A stretch of 64,000 nt of DNA from Tenrec ecaudatus (GCF_050624435.1 NC_134539.1:123859525-123923524), one strand, 5' to 3'. Shown: positions 51,146-63,540, numbered from the stretch's first letter. A program made the numbers and translations. The notes: generated from the letters alone by a model not told the origin.

Positions 51146-54100
51146 GTGAGTCCCCGACCGACCGACCGACGGACTGACGGGCGCCGGGCGCCGCGGGCCC
51201 CGCCCCGCTCCTGACCTTCCCCTGAGGGCCCGCGACGCCCGCACCTGCGCGCCCGTCAGACAGGCAGACCAGCGCCTTCGCGCCTCAGACGGACTTCAGA
51301 AAGCTCCCGCCCGCCCGTCTGGTGGCTTTCCACTGCTGCTGAATAAGAGGTCTGCCCGACAGACAGACAGACCGACCGTGTCGGTCTGCCCGACAGACAG
51401 CCTTCCGCCTAGGGGTTCTTTTGCCCGCCTGGGTTCCGCGCTCCCCGCACTGCGCCCGGGAGTCACTGGGAACCCTGGTGGCATGTTAGCGGGGCCTTAA
51501 CTCGACAAAACACGGGTTATTGGTGACTCATCTGAAGTTCGCAAATAAAAGTAGCCCCGTGTTCACTTGAGCTAGGGCCCCCGGTTCTCCCTGAGACAGC
51601 ACTTTATTTGGAATTTAGAAGATAAGGGGTGAGCCTGAATGGCTGGAGTTTAGAAGATGAAGCCGCTAGGTTAGAGTTCTAGTAGCAGGTCAGGGAAACA
51701 GCAGTGGCATAAGAATGTTCTAAAGGAGTTCTAAAGGAATAGGAAGCCACTTAGGGGCCACAGGTACTGACTCTGGTCGGGAATCAAATGGAGAAGCAAC
51801 GCAGACGGTGTACGGCATCCATTTGGCAGAATCTGATGTGGATTCCACCCCCCACGCCCCCCCCAAACCCCCAGTCATGTATCTGCTGGGCGTAAGGAGA
51901 AAAGACGAGAAGGTGTTGGCGGCTGCCATGCGGAAAAGTGGGTTAACCCATGAAACAACACAAGCACAGACATGCAAACTCTAAAACCCACCCGCGCTCA
52001 CTCCCCCCCTCGATCATAAACCCAGTTATATTCCACAGACGTTTAATGGAAGGAATAAAGGGGCTACCGAGGAGCTGGTTTTCTGCATGTATAGCTCAGT
52101 TGGTCAACATTTTGAAAATTACAGATTTGCTGCAAAACATGCAGTTTCTGTTTGCTCATGGGTAGTGTCACTTCACATGTATCTAGATGACTAATTTGCA
52201 GCCTTCTGTTCTGTACTGCGCTGCCTACCGGCATGTGCTGAAGGTACAGAGTGCGCAACAAACAGGGTTCTCTAGAGAATTGTAGTACTGCCTCAGGTGG
52301 AATGTAATTCTGCTGTAAGTTCAAGACTATCGACACAACATGTTGTTTTGCTCTCATTCCATGTTCTAAGGCCTTGGTTCTTCTAGGTTTTCTTCAGTTT
52401 TTTTCTACCCAAATCTTGCCTGGTAATAAGCTTGATGGCAATGTTCTTTCCGAGTCTCAACTTTATTTTCTGTGTTCTACTGCAGTTTGTGTTTGACTAC
52501 ATTTTCTCTCTTTTACAATAGAATCTCTGTTTGAGACCTTAATTCTCTTAGATCCAGAGCCAACCGTCCTGCCAGCCTTCCAAGTAATACGCTTGATAAG
52601 ATATGTACGTAACAGGATCGCATCGTGTTTTCCCACTTTTGTGATTTCGTTCTTACTGGCAAATTATTGTATAATATTTGTTAAAACGCCCCTACACCAA
52701 GTAACTAGTATGAGCAGTAGATAATCTACCTTCGGTGGTCCGAGCTCTGAAGAGGCCCATTTTCAGAATTGCTTCCCGAGGAGTTGATTAGCTCACACTC
52801 ACTTAGTAGAAGGAACAGAATCACTAAGATCAGAAACCCATTTTGCCTTTCCAGCGTGCTAGATTCACACTTTGCCACATGTACCATAAAGGTGGTCACA
52901 AAAGAATCCCATGGGGTAGCTCTTAGCAAAAGAATAAGGTTGGACATTTAAAAGGAGTATTTGAAACAGAAGGTCCTTCTGTTATACTAACAGCATCTGA
53001 GCTAATGTAGATAATTGACCATCACGCGGCTTGATGCCGTGACAGAGGCAGAATTTATATTGTATTTGAAAGCTAAAACCTAGAATTTGAGAAATCAGGG
53101 TAGAGAATTCTTTAATTAGCTCCTTAAGTTATTGACAGTGTGAAAATTCATCAACCAGCAACTAAATCCCTAGAGAATCCAAAAGGATTTGTTATCTATT
53201 GCACTGTTGGTGCTATGCAGTTTTAGTGTGTGGACTTGCAAGGAGACGGTAGTTGCTCTGGCCATGCAGAAGCACGTGTCAAGTGGAGCAAAAAGTTTTG
53301 CTATCTCTTGAATCAAAGACTTAATGATAACTTCAGTTCTGAGTTCAAAGTGTGTGTATATATGGGATTGCTTGTCTCCTCCCCAAGACCCCTCTGCAAG
53401 GGGATCTCCAGTGGCCGACAAATGGGCTTTGGGTCTCCACTCCGTACTCCCCCTCCCCCATTCACTCTGGTAAGATTTTTTGTTCTTTGATGCCTTATAC
53501 CTGATCCCTTCGACACCTGGTGATCGCACAGGCTGGTGTGCTTCTTCCATGTGGGCTTTGTTGCTTCTAGATGGCTGCTTGTTTACCATCAAACCTTTAA
53601 GACCCCAGATGCTATATCTTTTGATAGCTGGGCACCATCAGCTTTCTTCACCACATTTGCATGTTCACCCATTTGTCTTCAGCGGTTGTGTCAGGAAGGT
53701 GAGCATCATAGAATGCCAATTTAATGGAAGTAAGTATTCTTGCATTGAGGGAGTACTTGAGTGGAGGCCCAATGTCCATCTGCTACCTTAATACTAAATC
53801 TATAAATATATGCACATAGATCTATTTCCCCATCCTCATATATAAATATATTTGCATATGTACATGTCTTTATCTAGACCTCTATAAATGCCCTTTGCCT
53901 CCCAGCTCTTTCCTCTATTTCCCTTGACGTTCCTCCTGTCCCACGATCATGCTCTGTCCCCACCAGAGAGGAGAGGAGTAGGTTTATGAGGTATATCATC
54001 ATAGCATCTTTTGAACTAGGTCCACACCCTCCCCCCACCTCCCTTAGATCTTAAACTTCTTGATTTCTAGGGCTCTGGAGTTTGTGTTGTATAGTAGATG

Positions 54101-56071
54101 TATGAGTTGTGTTTACTTTTTGGCATTAGTCCTTTATTCTCTAAAGGAAATTAGACATAATAGAGATAGAATGAGAGATGTGAACTATGTTGAAGGGGTT
54201 TACAATCTAAATGTTTAGAGAAGTAGGTAAGTATTTAAATGCAATCTTTCGATTTGATATCCCATAACATGCTCTTTAATGCTTAAGTAGTAGAGATAGA
54301 TTGGTTCCCCCCCCCCTCCATTTTAGCCTAGAAAAAGAAGCTAAAAGGAACTTAATTGAAAATATAAACCTCTCCCTAGGAATAAATTAGGCTACCTTTG
54401 TTTATATTTACGTAAACATCAGCGCCTATAAAATAAGTTCAGGTTGCTCTATTTCCTTTGTCTCTTTCCTCCATCTTCACGTTTTACTCCTTCCCACCTT
54501 GCAGGACTGGGCAGTGTTTGGCTTTGTTCTGTTCTGTTGGACACGGGGTGACTATCAGTCAGAACTGACTAGATGGCACCTGAGCACAAGGAACAACCTT
54601 GCTAGATAAGCGAAAGCAAACATCAACCTCTGGGCCTGAGTCTGTGGGTATTTAATGCAAAGCAAAGCAGTGCTTGAGAGCCACCATAGCTGGGAGGGAC
54701 CCTAACTACAGTGCCTCCAAGGGGGCGGGAGTGGGGGGGGCACCTTGCAAAGTGACTGATTAATTTAAGGAATAAAGAAGTAGTAAACCAAGTCAAAGTT
54801 TTCAAGTCTGGCTTTTTGTTAGAAACCATTGTATTTTTTTTTGTGAAAGAAAGCAAAGAATATAAATTTATTGGTGGTTTATATTGTGATTCTCATTTGA
54901 TCCACTCATATGTATATGGTCCAGAGTTTATTTTCATTCAGTCTTTCAAACTATTAAGAAATCGACTATTGAGATTTCTGAATAGTTTGAGAAGATTGAA
55001 TGGAGCTTCTAAAACTTCTGAGATACCTTAAACTTCAAACCCACAGCTCTCAAGTCTCTTCTTATTCTGAGTGACCATGTAGGACAGAGTCACTGCCTCA
55101 CCGGGTTTCCTAGGCTGTACATCTTTACGGATGCAAGTTGCCACATCCCCTGCCATGGTGGGTTCAGACTGTTGGTTTGGCTCCTGGGGACCCTCTCCAA
55201 CATAGAGAGACTGCCCCATGGGTGTCCAAGACTCACTGTATGGGAGGAGGAAGCCTCCTCATGCTCCCGTGGAGTGGCTGGTGGTTTCAACCCGCTCACC
55301 TGGCAGTTAGCAGCCCGACATGCCACCCACTATGTGCCTACAGCCCTTTCAGTCAGTTGAGGTAAAGGTAAGATGGCTTAACCATCTAGCTATCGATTAA
55401 ATTCTTGTTAACATTGAATATTTGATTTAAAACTAGATGTTAGAATTTGACCAGTTTGTCTCTTGGCAGGTATATGGAAAATAAAAGAAAGGTTATTTCA
55501 TTATTTTGCCAGTAAAGGTAATCTCACTCTGGAGATTACAAGTTATTTTACTAAAACCAAACTTGTGTTGTATTAAAAATGGCTGCCGACTCAACTTACT
55601 GTGCTACATGAAGAGGTTGTTCGTTGCCTGACCCTCAGTGTACTCTGCCGGAAGTCTAATGTAAACCAGTAACCGCTCTCTTCGTCTTTCATGCAGGCCC
55701 AGTGGCAGTAGGACAATTCCACCGGTCATTCCGGCGAGATAGTTTGTCTCCTTACTCCTACGTATCAACTTCATCCCACAACCACAGTACTTTCCCTCTG
55801 AAAGGTGTAGATCGGACCCCGATACCTCCGAGAACATGGCAGAACTCCCTTGGAATGCACCCAGGACAAGTGGAGACGTCTCCCACTTTTTCAGATAAAG
55901 GAGTTCCGTTTCCTGTACTGCAGAGATTTCCAACTGAGGTTACCTATACGCTGCAGCCCAGCGCCACATCGGTCCATGTTCAGCAAGGTCCTCAAACAAT
56001 GGTCAGCTCCTCCCAGAAATACAGCGACTACACACCCTCAGCGCAGTACTCCCAAGCCTACTATCCAACAG
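50530..56071 (+). CDS. HSF5: Heat shock factor 5, N-terminal 330 residues (gene continues beyond the window)
   Basis: Exons 50530-51145 and 55697-56071 are joined in phase 1 and end in phase 1 at a good donor (aacag|gtatga). The start codon is in a strong context (gccATGg) and gives MEEALLSTPINPNNFPAKLW as in human, although the frame stays open upstream to 50188. Residues ~11-165 are the winged-helix DNA-binding domain, with the HSF recognition helix NFTSFIRQLNLYGFRKV; HSF5 type is shown by the Gly/Pro/Ala-rich inserts inside the domain. Exon 2 is Ser/Thr/Gln/Tyr-rich and probably disordered. Known: a testis factor needed in meiotic prophase that binds DNA unlike the stress HSFs. The rest of the protein (human 596 residues) is not found up to 64000. 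Confidence 0.96.
51021..51120 (+). repeat. Coding (TCCGCC)n and (CCG)n repeats in HSF5
   Basis: The hexamer-like run encodes alternating Ser-Ala and the CCG run encodes 13 prolines just before the exon end. The human counterpart is shorter as I recall it. Confidence 0.85.
51146..53364. other. HSF5: HSF5 intron 1, 5' part
   Basis: No exon. A (GACC)n patch occurs at 51156-51170 and a (GACA)-type patch near 51360-51400. No interspersed repeat recognised with confidence. Confidence 0.45.
53365..54125 (-). mobile_element. L1 3' UTR fragment, antisense to HSF5
   Basis: Closely parallel to 57940-58480: 'acaggctggtgtgcttcttc', 'catgtgggctttgttgcttc', 'taagaccccagatgctatat', 'ccatcagctttcttcaccac'. 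The extreme 3' end and all coding parts are absent. Confidence 0.8.
54126..55032. other. HSF5: HSF5 intron 1, AT-rich middle
   Basis: Mostly unassigned. A SINE tail fragment lies at 54540-54600 (listed). Confidence 0.4.
54540..54600 (+). mobile_element. AfroSINE 3' tail fragment
   Basis: 'ggggtgactatcagtcagaa', 'ctgactagatggcacctgag', then CAAGGAACAACC. The tail is of the RTE-like 'ggcacctaacaac' type. Confidence 0.6.
55033..55335 (-). mobile_element. Composite AfroSINE
   Basis: 'gaccatgtaggacagagtca' and 'ctgtacatctttacggatgc' form one end; 'gactgccccatgggtgtcca', 'ggagtggctggtggtttcaa' and 'ggcagttagcagcccgac' form the other. At about 300 bases it is longer than a unit and repeats part of the middle, so it looks like two copies, one inserted in or fused to the other. 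Confidence 0.7.
55697..56071 (+). CDS. HSF5: HSF5 exon 2
   Basis: (G)PVAVGQFHRSFRRDSLSP through STSSHNHSTFPLKGVDRTPI to SAQYSQAYYPT plus one base (residues 206-330). Very close to human; Ser-Pro and Thr-Pro sites are frequent. Confidence 0.96.
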
Positions 56072-56179
56072 GTATGAGACTGCCACGTTAGGTGGCTTAG
56101 AGTAAGTTACTTTCCTTTACGTATATTTGTAACTTAGATGCATTTTAATCTGCATGCTTAAACACAAATAGAAGGGATA

Positions 56180-56337
56180 TGAACCCAAACCAAATTCACA
56201 GCCAGAGTCAGTTCTGACTCAGCAACCTGGAACTGATGCCGTGGACTTCCAAGAGTGTAAATCCTAAGGGGAGCGGGGAGCCCCATCGTTCTCCTGAGGA
56301 GCGGCTGCTGGGCTCCGATTGCTAGCCCCCTGGCTCC
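56180..56337 (-). mobile_element. AfroSINE
   Basis: 'gaacccaaaccaaattcaca', 'gtcagttctgactcagcaac', 'ctcctgaggagcggctgctg', ending 'ccccctggctcc'. Confidence 0.75.
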
Positions 56338-57379
56338 AATCCAGCGCTTCCCACACTTAGACCACCGTTCTCCCTGCGTGGGCACACGCACCCCACAATG
56401 TCGTGCATTCATAGATTTCCTTGTGAGCGGACAGATTCACACTTCTGTTGACGCATTAAGGTGTACGTATTTAGTGACGCTTAATGTCTGGAAATGTGTC
56501 CTAGGAGAGAAACTAAGATGTAGCACACGGGTCTTTGCTGTCCTCTGCTGTCAGTGCAGTAGATGAAATCATTTTAGTATCTCAGTAGTGAAGCGTACTA
56601 AAAACCTACCCGCTGCAGCTCTCCGTGCTGACGTGTGTTCTTCAGTAAGATGTGGTGGTGGGGGCTGATTGGAGTCCCTGCAGTATTAACCTCAGCGGAG
56701 GCACTGGACTGAAGGTCAACCAAGGAGATTGAGGGGGTAGTGGTAGATCCCAGGCTACTTATTGCCTGGGACTCCTGCTAACTCGCCTCTGTCCAGCTTC
56801 TTGAGGGAGGTGGGCGGGAGGTGCCCTTTTTTGGGTGGTAACTTTTGGCAACATAGTGATATGCATTCAAATGTGTTTTCTATTTTACGGAAACACCACA
56901 ATGGTGTGTGTGCCATTGTGTAATCTATTTTACACCGGGTGATGAAATGGGCTAATAGAAATCCTTGTAGGGTCTTTTTATCACAGGCTGACTAGAGAGA
57001 GGATAAAAGGGGGTATTCCTTTGCCCTGTGAATTAAGAATCTAGGAGTACTGGTTATCTGAAATATATGTGTAGACCTGGAAGCAAGCTCCAGAGTTTTT
57101 TTCTGGAGCATTTTGTCCAAGACTAAACTAACAGCTAACTCAAATGAAAGGAATACAATTAGATATGAACACGAAATAATCGGTTGTCTTTTACAAGTTG
57201 TAAATATGGTGACGGTGATATCTGTCATTGAACTCAGTATTTTCCAGCTGCCACGTCAGCTGTGTCCTCTGCCGGATCATTGTGTTCTACCTAGATAGAA
57301 CCAAAAAAAGAGACTGCTTTATTTTTCTAAAATGTTTAGATTTAATGAACTTAAAATAATAAAACCAGGGTATAAACTA
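56338..57379. other. HSF5: HSF5 intron 2, 5' part
   Basis: Nothing recognised in about 1 kb. Confidence 0.45.
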
Positions 57380-59290
57380 CATTTTTATTAAGTCATTTTA
57401 TTGGGGGCTCGAACAGCTCTTATCACAGTCCATACATCCATCCATTGTGTCGAGCACATTTGTCCATAGGTTGCCATCATCATTCTCAAAACATATTCTT
57501 TCTACTTGAGTCCTTGATAATCAGCTCATTTTCCCTTCCTTTCCCAACCCATCTCCCTCCCTCATGAACCTTTGATAAATTATAAATTATTTTCCTGTCT
57601 TACATGGTCCACTGTCTCCCTTCACCCACTTTTATGTTGTTCCTCCCTCTGGGAGTTATATATCGATCCTTGTGATTGATTCCCCTTTTATTCCCCCACC
57701 TTCCCCTTACCCTGCTGTTGTCGACTCTCGTGATTGGTCCTGAGGGGTTTATCTGTCCTGGATTCCCTGTGTTGCTGGCTCTTATCTGTAGCAATGTACC
57801 TGTTCTGGTCTAGTCAGATTTGTAAGGTAGAATTGAGGTTATGATAGTAGGGGGAAGGGGGGGGTGCGTTAAAGAACCAGAGGAAAGTTGTATGTTTCAT
57901 CGGTGCTACACTGCACCCTGACTGACTCATCTCTCCCTTGTGACCCTTCTGTAAGGGGATGTCCAGTGTCTACAGATGGGCTTTGGGTTTCCAATCTACG
58001 CATCCGCCCTCCTCAGTTCACATTAGTATGATTTTTTGTTCTGGGTCTTTGATGCCTGACACCTGATCCCATCGACACGTCGTGATCACACAGGCTGGTG
58101 TGCTTCCTCCATGTGGGCTTTGTTGCTTCTCAGCTGGGTGACTGCTTGTTTGTCTTCAAGCCTTTAAGACCCCAGACACTATACCTTTTGATAGCCGGAC
58201 ACCATCAGCTTTCTTCACCACATTTTCTTATGCACCCATTTTGTTTTCAGTGATCGTGGAGGGAAGGTGAGCATCAAAGAATGCCTGGTTGTTAGAACAA
58301 AGTGTTCTTGTGTTGAGGGATTACTTGAGTTGAGACCCAATGTCCGTCTATAAGTACATAGATCTATCGTAATATATAAATATATTTACATGTGCACATG
58401 CCTCTAAATAGACCTCTCTAAATGCCCATTTGCCTCCCAGCTCTTTCCTCTATTTCCTTTTACTTTCCTCTTGTCTCACTATCACGCTCAGCCTTCATTT
58501 GGGTTTCAGTAATTCCTCGTGGTTACATTGCCCTTGATTAAGCCCCACTAGACATCCTATGCCCTTCTCTCTATCCATTTTAGTTCACTTGTTGTTCCCT
58601 AGTCCCTGGGTTGGTTGACACCCCTTTCCTTTCTCCTACCTCCCCCTCTCCCATGTTCCCCGGAACCGTTGGTCCCATTCTTTTCTCTACTGAATTGTTG
58701 CTCACGCCTGTCTTATCTGGATAGACATGCAGAGACAATAATAAGTGCAAAAACACGGCAAAGCCAAACAAAACAACAAAGGAAGACAAAAAAAGAAAGC
58801 CAATGACAAAAAAGGAAAAGCCTATAAATAGTTCCGGGTCTGTTTTTTGACCTTAGGAGTGTTTTCTAGTCCAGTCTGATGGGGTGCCACTCTCTGTCAC
58901 CAAAGTCTATTTTTTGGTATCCTTTGGGGATTTCATTGCTTTGCTCCCCCTGCTGCTCTGATTGCACGCCCTTAGTGTTTCTCCCCAATGTGGTGGGGTC
59001 AGACCGGGCACATTTCCCACACTGTGTCTCCAGTGTTGTCCCCTGTGTCTCGTGGTGGGGCCGGCCCTATGGTCCTCTCTGCATTGTCTGCTCTCAGCAG
59101 GAATACCATCCCCAGGGCTTGGTGGGCCAGGATGTGTTCCACTCACTGTCCTTCCCTGTCGTTTGCCCTGTGTGCTCTGTTGGATGCGCCCCTCTCCCTG
59201 AGCTGTAGCTGTCCTCTGGGGTGCACTCTTCTGGGGTGGGAGTGGGGTCCACATAGTTGGGATTGGGGCCAGCCCCTACATTGAGGTTTT
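57380..59290 (-). mobile_element. L1 3' UTR copy, about 1.9 kb, antisense to HSF5
   Basis: The 3' end is at the left: 'aagtcattttattgggggct', 'cagctcttatcacagtccat', the reverse of the L1 end seen at 1163. It continues through the long afrotherian L1 3' UTR, including a C/T-rich middle and a GC-richer part near 58980-59250. ORF2 is not reached, so this is 5'-truncated. The right edge is uncertain by about 100 bases. Confidence 0.8.
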
Positions 59291-59904
59291 TAGACTTGCT
59301 ACTCTTTGGGTGAATAAAGCTGAGACAATAAAGAGGGAGGAAATTATGTGGAATAAAAATAATGTAGCATTTTTACCATTTTGGTTATTATAAAAATTAA
59401 AAAAGATTGTTTTTCACTTATGTAGAAAGTTGAGGCCTCATCTTTTTTTCAGATGTAGTATTTCTCAGCTGTTGTACTCTGGAACCTTGCTATACTCTCC
59501 CCTTGGCGCACTGGGATTGGTTTATAGGTAAGACTCCTCACAAGGACATTTCAGGATCTCAGTAATGAAGTTTGTTGTCACCTTAAAGAATAAAGATATG
59601 TTTCTGTCTCTAGAAATGGAAAATGAATAATTTCATATATATACCTTATGTCTAACAACATTGGGTTTTTATTACTGGGGAGTTTTAATACAAATCTGAA
59701 CAAGCAAATCGGACATTGCTCTATCTAAATTATGTTTTCAGCTACATCATTTTGGCTACATTTTATATATGCTTAAGATACATAGAGAATCTGCCTTTCT
59801 TACACTTGATTTACAACTGGATAATTCCACCCCTCTGGCCAATAGAGATTTCTCTTTCCTTTGCTGCCTCTGTTCAAATCCCCTCCTCGCACTGTTGTTC
59901 CGGC

Positions 59905-60975
59905 CATGAAGTTGGCTCTGACCCATAGTGACCCCGTCCGTGCACGACAGAACTAAACGCTGGCTGCCCGGCCCTGCGCCATCCTCACAACCATTCCTGT
60001 GCCTGAGCCCCTGATGCAGCCACGGTGTCCGTCCCTCTCCTTGAGGGCCTTCCTCTCTTACACTGCCCCTCCACGATGCCCTTCTCCAGGGGCTGGTCTC
60101 TCCTGACAATGTGTCTAAAATATGGGAGATGAAGTCTCACCGTCCTTGCCTCTAAGGAGCACTCTGGCCACGCTTCTTCCAAGACAGATTGGGTTGTGCT
60201 TTTCGCAGTGTGTCTTCTCCAGCACCACGATTCAAATGCATTGGTTCTTCCACGATCTTCCTTACTTGTTCTCCAACTTTTCACCTGCATGTGATGTAAC
60301 GGAGCATACCTTGTCTTGGGTCAGGCACACGTTGAGTCCTCAAAGTAACATCATTGCTGGTCAATACTCTAAAGAGGTCTTGTGCAGCAGATTTGCCCAC
60401 TATATCGTGTCATTTGATCTCTGGAGTGCTGCTTCCATAAACATTGATTGTGGATCCAGGCAAGACAAAATCCCCGATAACTCCATTTATCATGACGTGA
60501 CCTATTGGTCCAGTGGTGAGGATTGTGGTCTTCCTCACCTGGAGTTGTAATCCACACTGAAGGGCGCAATCCTTTTTCATCAGCAGGTGCTTCAAGTCCT
60601 CCTCAATTTCAGCAAGCCAGGTTGTGTCATCTACATATTGCAGGTTACTAATAAGCCTCCCTCCTATCCTGATGCCACATTCTTCCTCATATAATCCAGC
60701 TTCTCTGATGAAGTGCTCAGCACACAGAATGAACAAGTGTGGTGAGAGCCTTTCCTGCTTTTAAACCCTCCTCCCTCACTCTGCTGCGCAGCTGCCTCTT
60801 GACCCGTGTACGGGAAGCAGAGCCAAGAGCACAAGGAAGGGCTCGGGGATCCCTGTTTTCCTCCAGAGTATCTGCCCACCCTTGAGGATGGCCACGCCGT
60901 TGAGTGCCTTTGCTTTGTCAATGGAACACGAGCAAACAGCTTTCTGGTGTTGTCTATGTTTTGAGCCAAGGTCCG
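59905..60975 (-). mobile_element. RTE-type LINE (BovB-like), 3' part with RT remains
   Basis: On the minus strand frames read SIDKAKALNGV, LCAEHFIREAGL, then RT motif C as NLQYVDDTTWLAEIEEDLKH, and downstream FESWCWRRHTAKS..YFRHIVRRDQPLEKG, in the order of RTE/BovB reverse transcriptases. The 5' part (endonuclease and most of the RT) is missing and the frames are interrupted between the blocks, so it is dead. The 3' end (left, 59905-59960) reads 'gctctgacccatagtgaccc', like the tail half of the SINEs. Confidence 0.85.
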
Positions 60976-61515
60976 TGTGACATCTTTTTGCCCTGTTCCA
61001 TCTGGCAGCTCCCGGGAAGCACTGCTGGATGATCAGAGGCCAAAAAGAAACAGAAAAACAGTGTGATGTATTTCTGGGGAAATATATTCTAAATTCCAAA
61101 CAATCCTCTTAGAAATGTCTAGCTGTTAATTTTATGAGAAACACATCTAGGAAGTTTTTGGAGAAATTGAATTGGACAATTGTGGAGAAGCCCCCTCATA
61201 GATATATTATTCACCCCAAACCACTACAAGTATTACTATTCATGATGAAAATGTTAATTATCATTACAATTTAGGACATGTTCTTTTAGAATATTTTGTT
61301 AGTTTGGGTGTAAAATTTATAAACTGAAAATTGTTCCCAAGTGTGCAAGGTTAGGGCTCAGCAGGAGGCATCAACAAACCAACCATGGGCTGGCTGCTGC
61401 TTGATTCGATGGTGGAGGTGTCAGGGGCCGGCTCCTCGGTCTGGCTCATCGCCACCCCTGTGCAGCAGAGCAAAGCACTGGTGGGTCCTGCACCGTGCTC
61501 TCCACAGCCCCAGCC
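60976..61515. other. HSF5: HSF5 intron 2
   Basis: Unassigned. 61360-61510 may be more RTE- or SINE-derived sequence (it has 'gtgcagcagagcaaagcact') but is too diverged to call. Confidence 0.35.
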
Positions 61516-61650
61516 CACCGCCACGGACTTGATCCTGACTCCGAGTGACCCTGGAGAACTGAGTACACCTCCCCCAAGGGTTTCCAAGACTCGGTCTGCG
61601 TGGAAGCAAGCCTGCACATCAGGTGCTCAGCCACTGGGACCCCAGAGCTT
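61516..61650 (-). mobile_element. AfroSINE fragment
   Basis: 'gatcctgactccgagtgacc', 'ggtttccaagactcggtctg', 'ggtgctcagccactggg'. Confidence 0.6.
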
Positions 61651-62742
61651 CCGGGTCATCTGATCAGGTGTTGCCTGATTGGACTTGTCTGCTTTCTTAG
61701 GAGTCACGTGACTGAGATTGTGAGCTTGAGAAACCTCAGGGCGACCTACCTGGGGCGGTTCTATTACAGATTGTGCTGTGAACACACTAAAGAAGCAGGT
61801 AAAGTAAACGCAGCGTTTAAATGTAACCCAGTCTGCATTGGGAAAGGAAGTGCCTTCCAGGTGTGGAGGGAGGACGCAATTCCTCCAAACTACAGGACAC
61901 AAAAGTAGCCACTGAACCTGTATTTGGTGTCTTGGGTTAAGACCCTCGCGGGCAGCTGTTGGGAGCCTGCAGGGCCTCCCAGGCAGGAGAATGGGGAGGA
62001 GACCTGCGCCAGGTGTGATTGACATCCGTGTGAACGAACCCACTGGGCAGGCCTGCTCTGTCAGGGCCCGCCGGAGACCTTACAAATGACTCTCCCCAAA
62101 TTAAGGAGAGCAGCGTTTTCAGAGGCAAGGGACCCGTCAGAAAGAATGCTGTGACTAGAAGTTTGGATCCGATTTTAACCAAAAGCAACAGCTAACTTGA
62201 TGAACGCTTTCCTTGTGTTAAAAATAAACTTGGAGCTGGTCTCCAGAGAGTTTAACCAGCGGATTTTAAACTTTGTGATTATTTCACGAATTACTGTCTT
62301 TTCTAGTAACTCCAAACATTGACTTAAAAAAAGGATGTCATCAGGCTGACTCATGCAGTGAGTCACGGGGATCAGTTCTCTGTTCCTCCCTCGAGGCAAC
62401 CCTTGTTCTCGCCCTGCCCTGGGCGAGGCCTCCTCGCTCCCTCGCCCTCCTCAGCCAAGCCCGCGCCCCTCCCAGCCCACTTCCCATTCCGCCCGAGCCA
62501 GACGGTCAGTTTGCCGCCATTGTTTCAGTTTCTCTTTTCGTAAATTCTTGCCCCCCCCCCATTTTCTGGGATATGTGTGAACATTTGTATTTAAAGAAAG
62601 CGAGGACTTACTGGATGGAGGATTTCTTTTCCTTCAGCTAATGTTTTAATGTGAATTTACCAGAAACATTATCCACGTGCACCGCCCCTCACCAAGTTCA
62701 GTTTTTAGCTCAAAATAGGGATTAGCTGTTTGTTGTTGCCTC

Positions 62743-62910
62743 AAGGAGCCTCGTGCCATGGTGGCTTAAGTGTCGTGCCCCGATGCTCTGTGGGGGAAAA
62801 AGGCCTGAGTGTGCTTTGCTAGAAGATTGACAGCCTCGGAAGCCCCGTGGAGCAGTCCTGTGGAAATCAAACGGAGTGCCAGTGGGTTTGGTTTGTGGTT
62901 TGCTGTCTTT
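62743..62910 (+). mobile_element. AfroSINE with internal deletion
   Basis: Head 'caaggagcctcgtgccatgg', 'gattgacagcctcggaagcc', 'gtgccagtgggtttggtttg'. The central third is missing. Confidence 0.7.
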
Positions 62911-63004
62911 TCATCTCATAGCTGATTGAATTTAACAGTTGTATAGTGTGGAAGTATGTCCTGACCTTGTTCTGAATATTGCCCAAATATTAGTTCATGT
63001 AATC

Positions 63005-63105
63005 CTCACACGGCAGGTAGCGTAAGTAACTCTCTTCATTTTACAGCCGAGGAAACCACAGCCCAATTCGTAAGAGGCACACCTGGGAAAGGAACTCCGG
63101 AGTCA
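63005..63105 (-). mobile_element. MIR fragment
   Basis: 'catgtaatcctcacacggca' and 'cattttacagccgaggaaac' are the reverse of the MIR 3' half. Confidence 0.6.
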
Positions 63106-63429
63106 CTCTTTGGCCCTGAAGGTGGCCTACGGGTCTCTCGGAGTGTACTTGTGTTGTCTTCCTTGTATCCAGAGTAGCTCTTGAAGGTGGTGACTGCAGA
63201 CAGTGCAGTCAGCAGATTGGTGGGGGTGTCCACCGAGTGATGACGCACGTGGTGGGACTGGGGTCGCCCCGGTCTGTGACTCACCCTGCCCAAGCACAGG
63301 AAACAAGTCCCTGCTGCCAGACTGGGGCTCCGTGTGGGAACTCTGAGGAGCAGGGCTGCTTGTAATTCCTATCACCCCTCACACCCAGCACAGTACGTGG
63401 CTGCAAGAAGCCCTTCCTAAGGGATTTGT

Positions 63430-63540
63430 TGCCTGCGGTCAGCTAATTCTAGTCCCAACTTCACGGTGGGTTATTGCACATAACTGAGCCTCAGTTTCCT
63501 TTTCCTTAAAGTGAGGTTGATAGTGCAGTCAGAGCTATTT
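63430..63540 (+). mobile_element. MIR fragment
   Basis: 'cataactgagcctcagtttc' and 'ttccttaaagtgaggttgat' match the MIR core. Confidence 0.55.

Larger units (their letters stand above)
50110..51320 (+). promoter_or_regulatory. HSF5: CpG island spanning HSF5 promoter and exon 1
   Basis: The most CpG-dense block of the window, covering the presumed 5' UTR and all of exon 1. It starts only about 300 bases after the MTMR4 distal poly(A) site. No TATA box seen; Sp1-like boxes are frequent. Confidence 0.75.

Noticed and set aside
58907-59254. A 115-codon minus-strand frame
   Set aside because: It lies in the GC-richer part of the L1 3' UTR, has low-complexity composition and no known domain.
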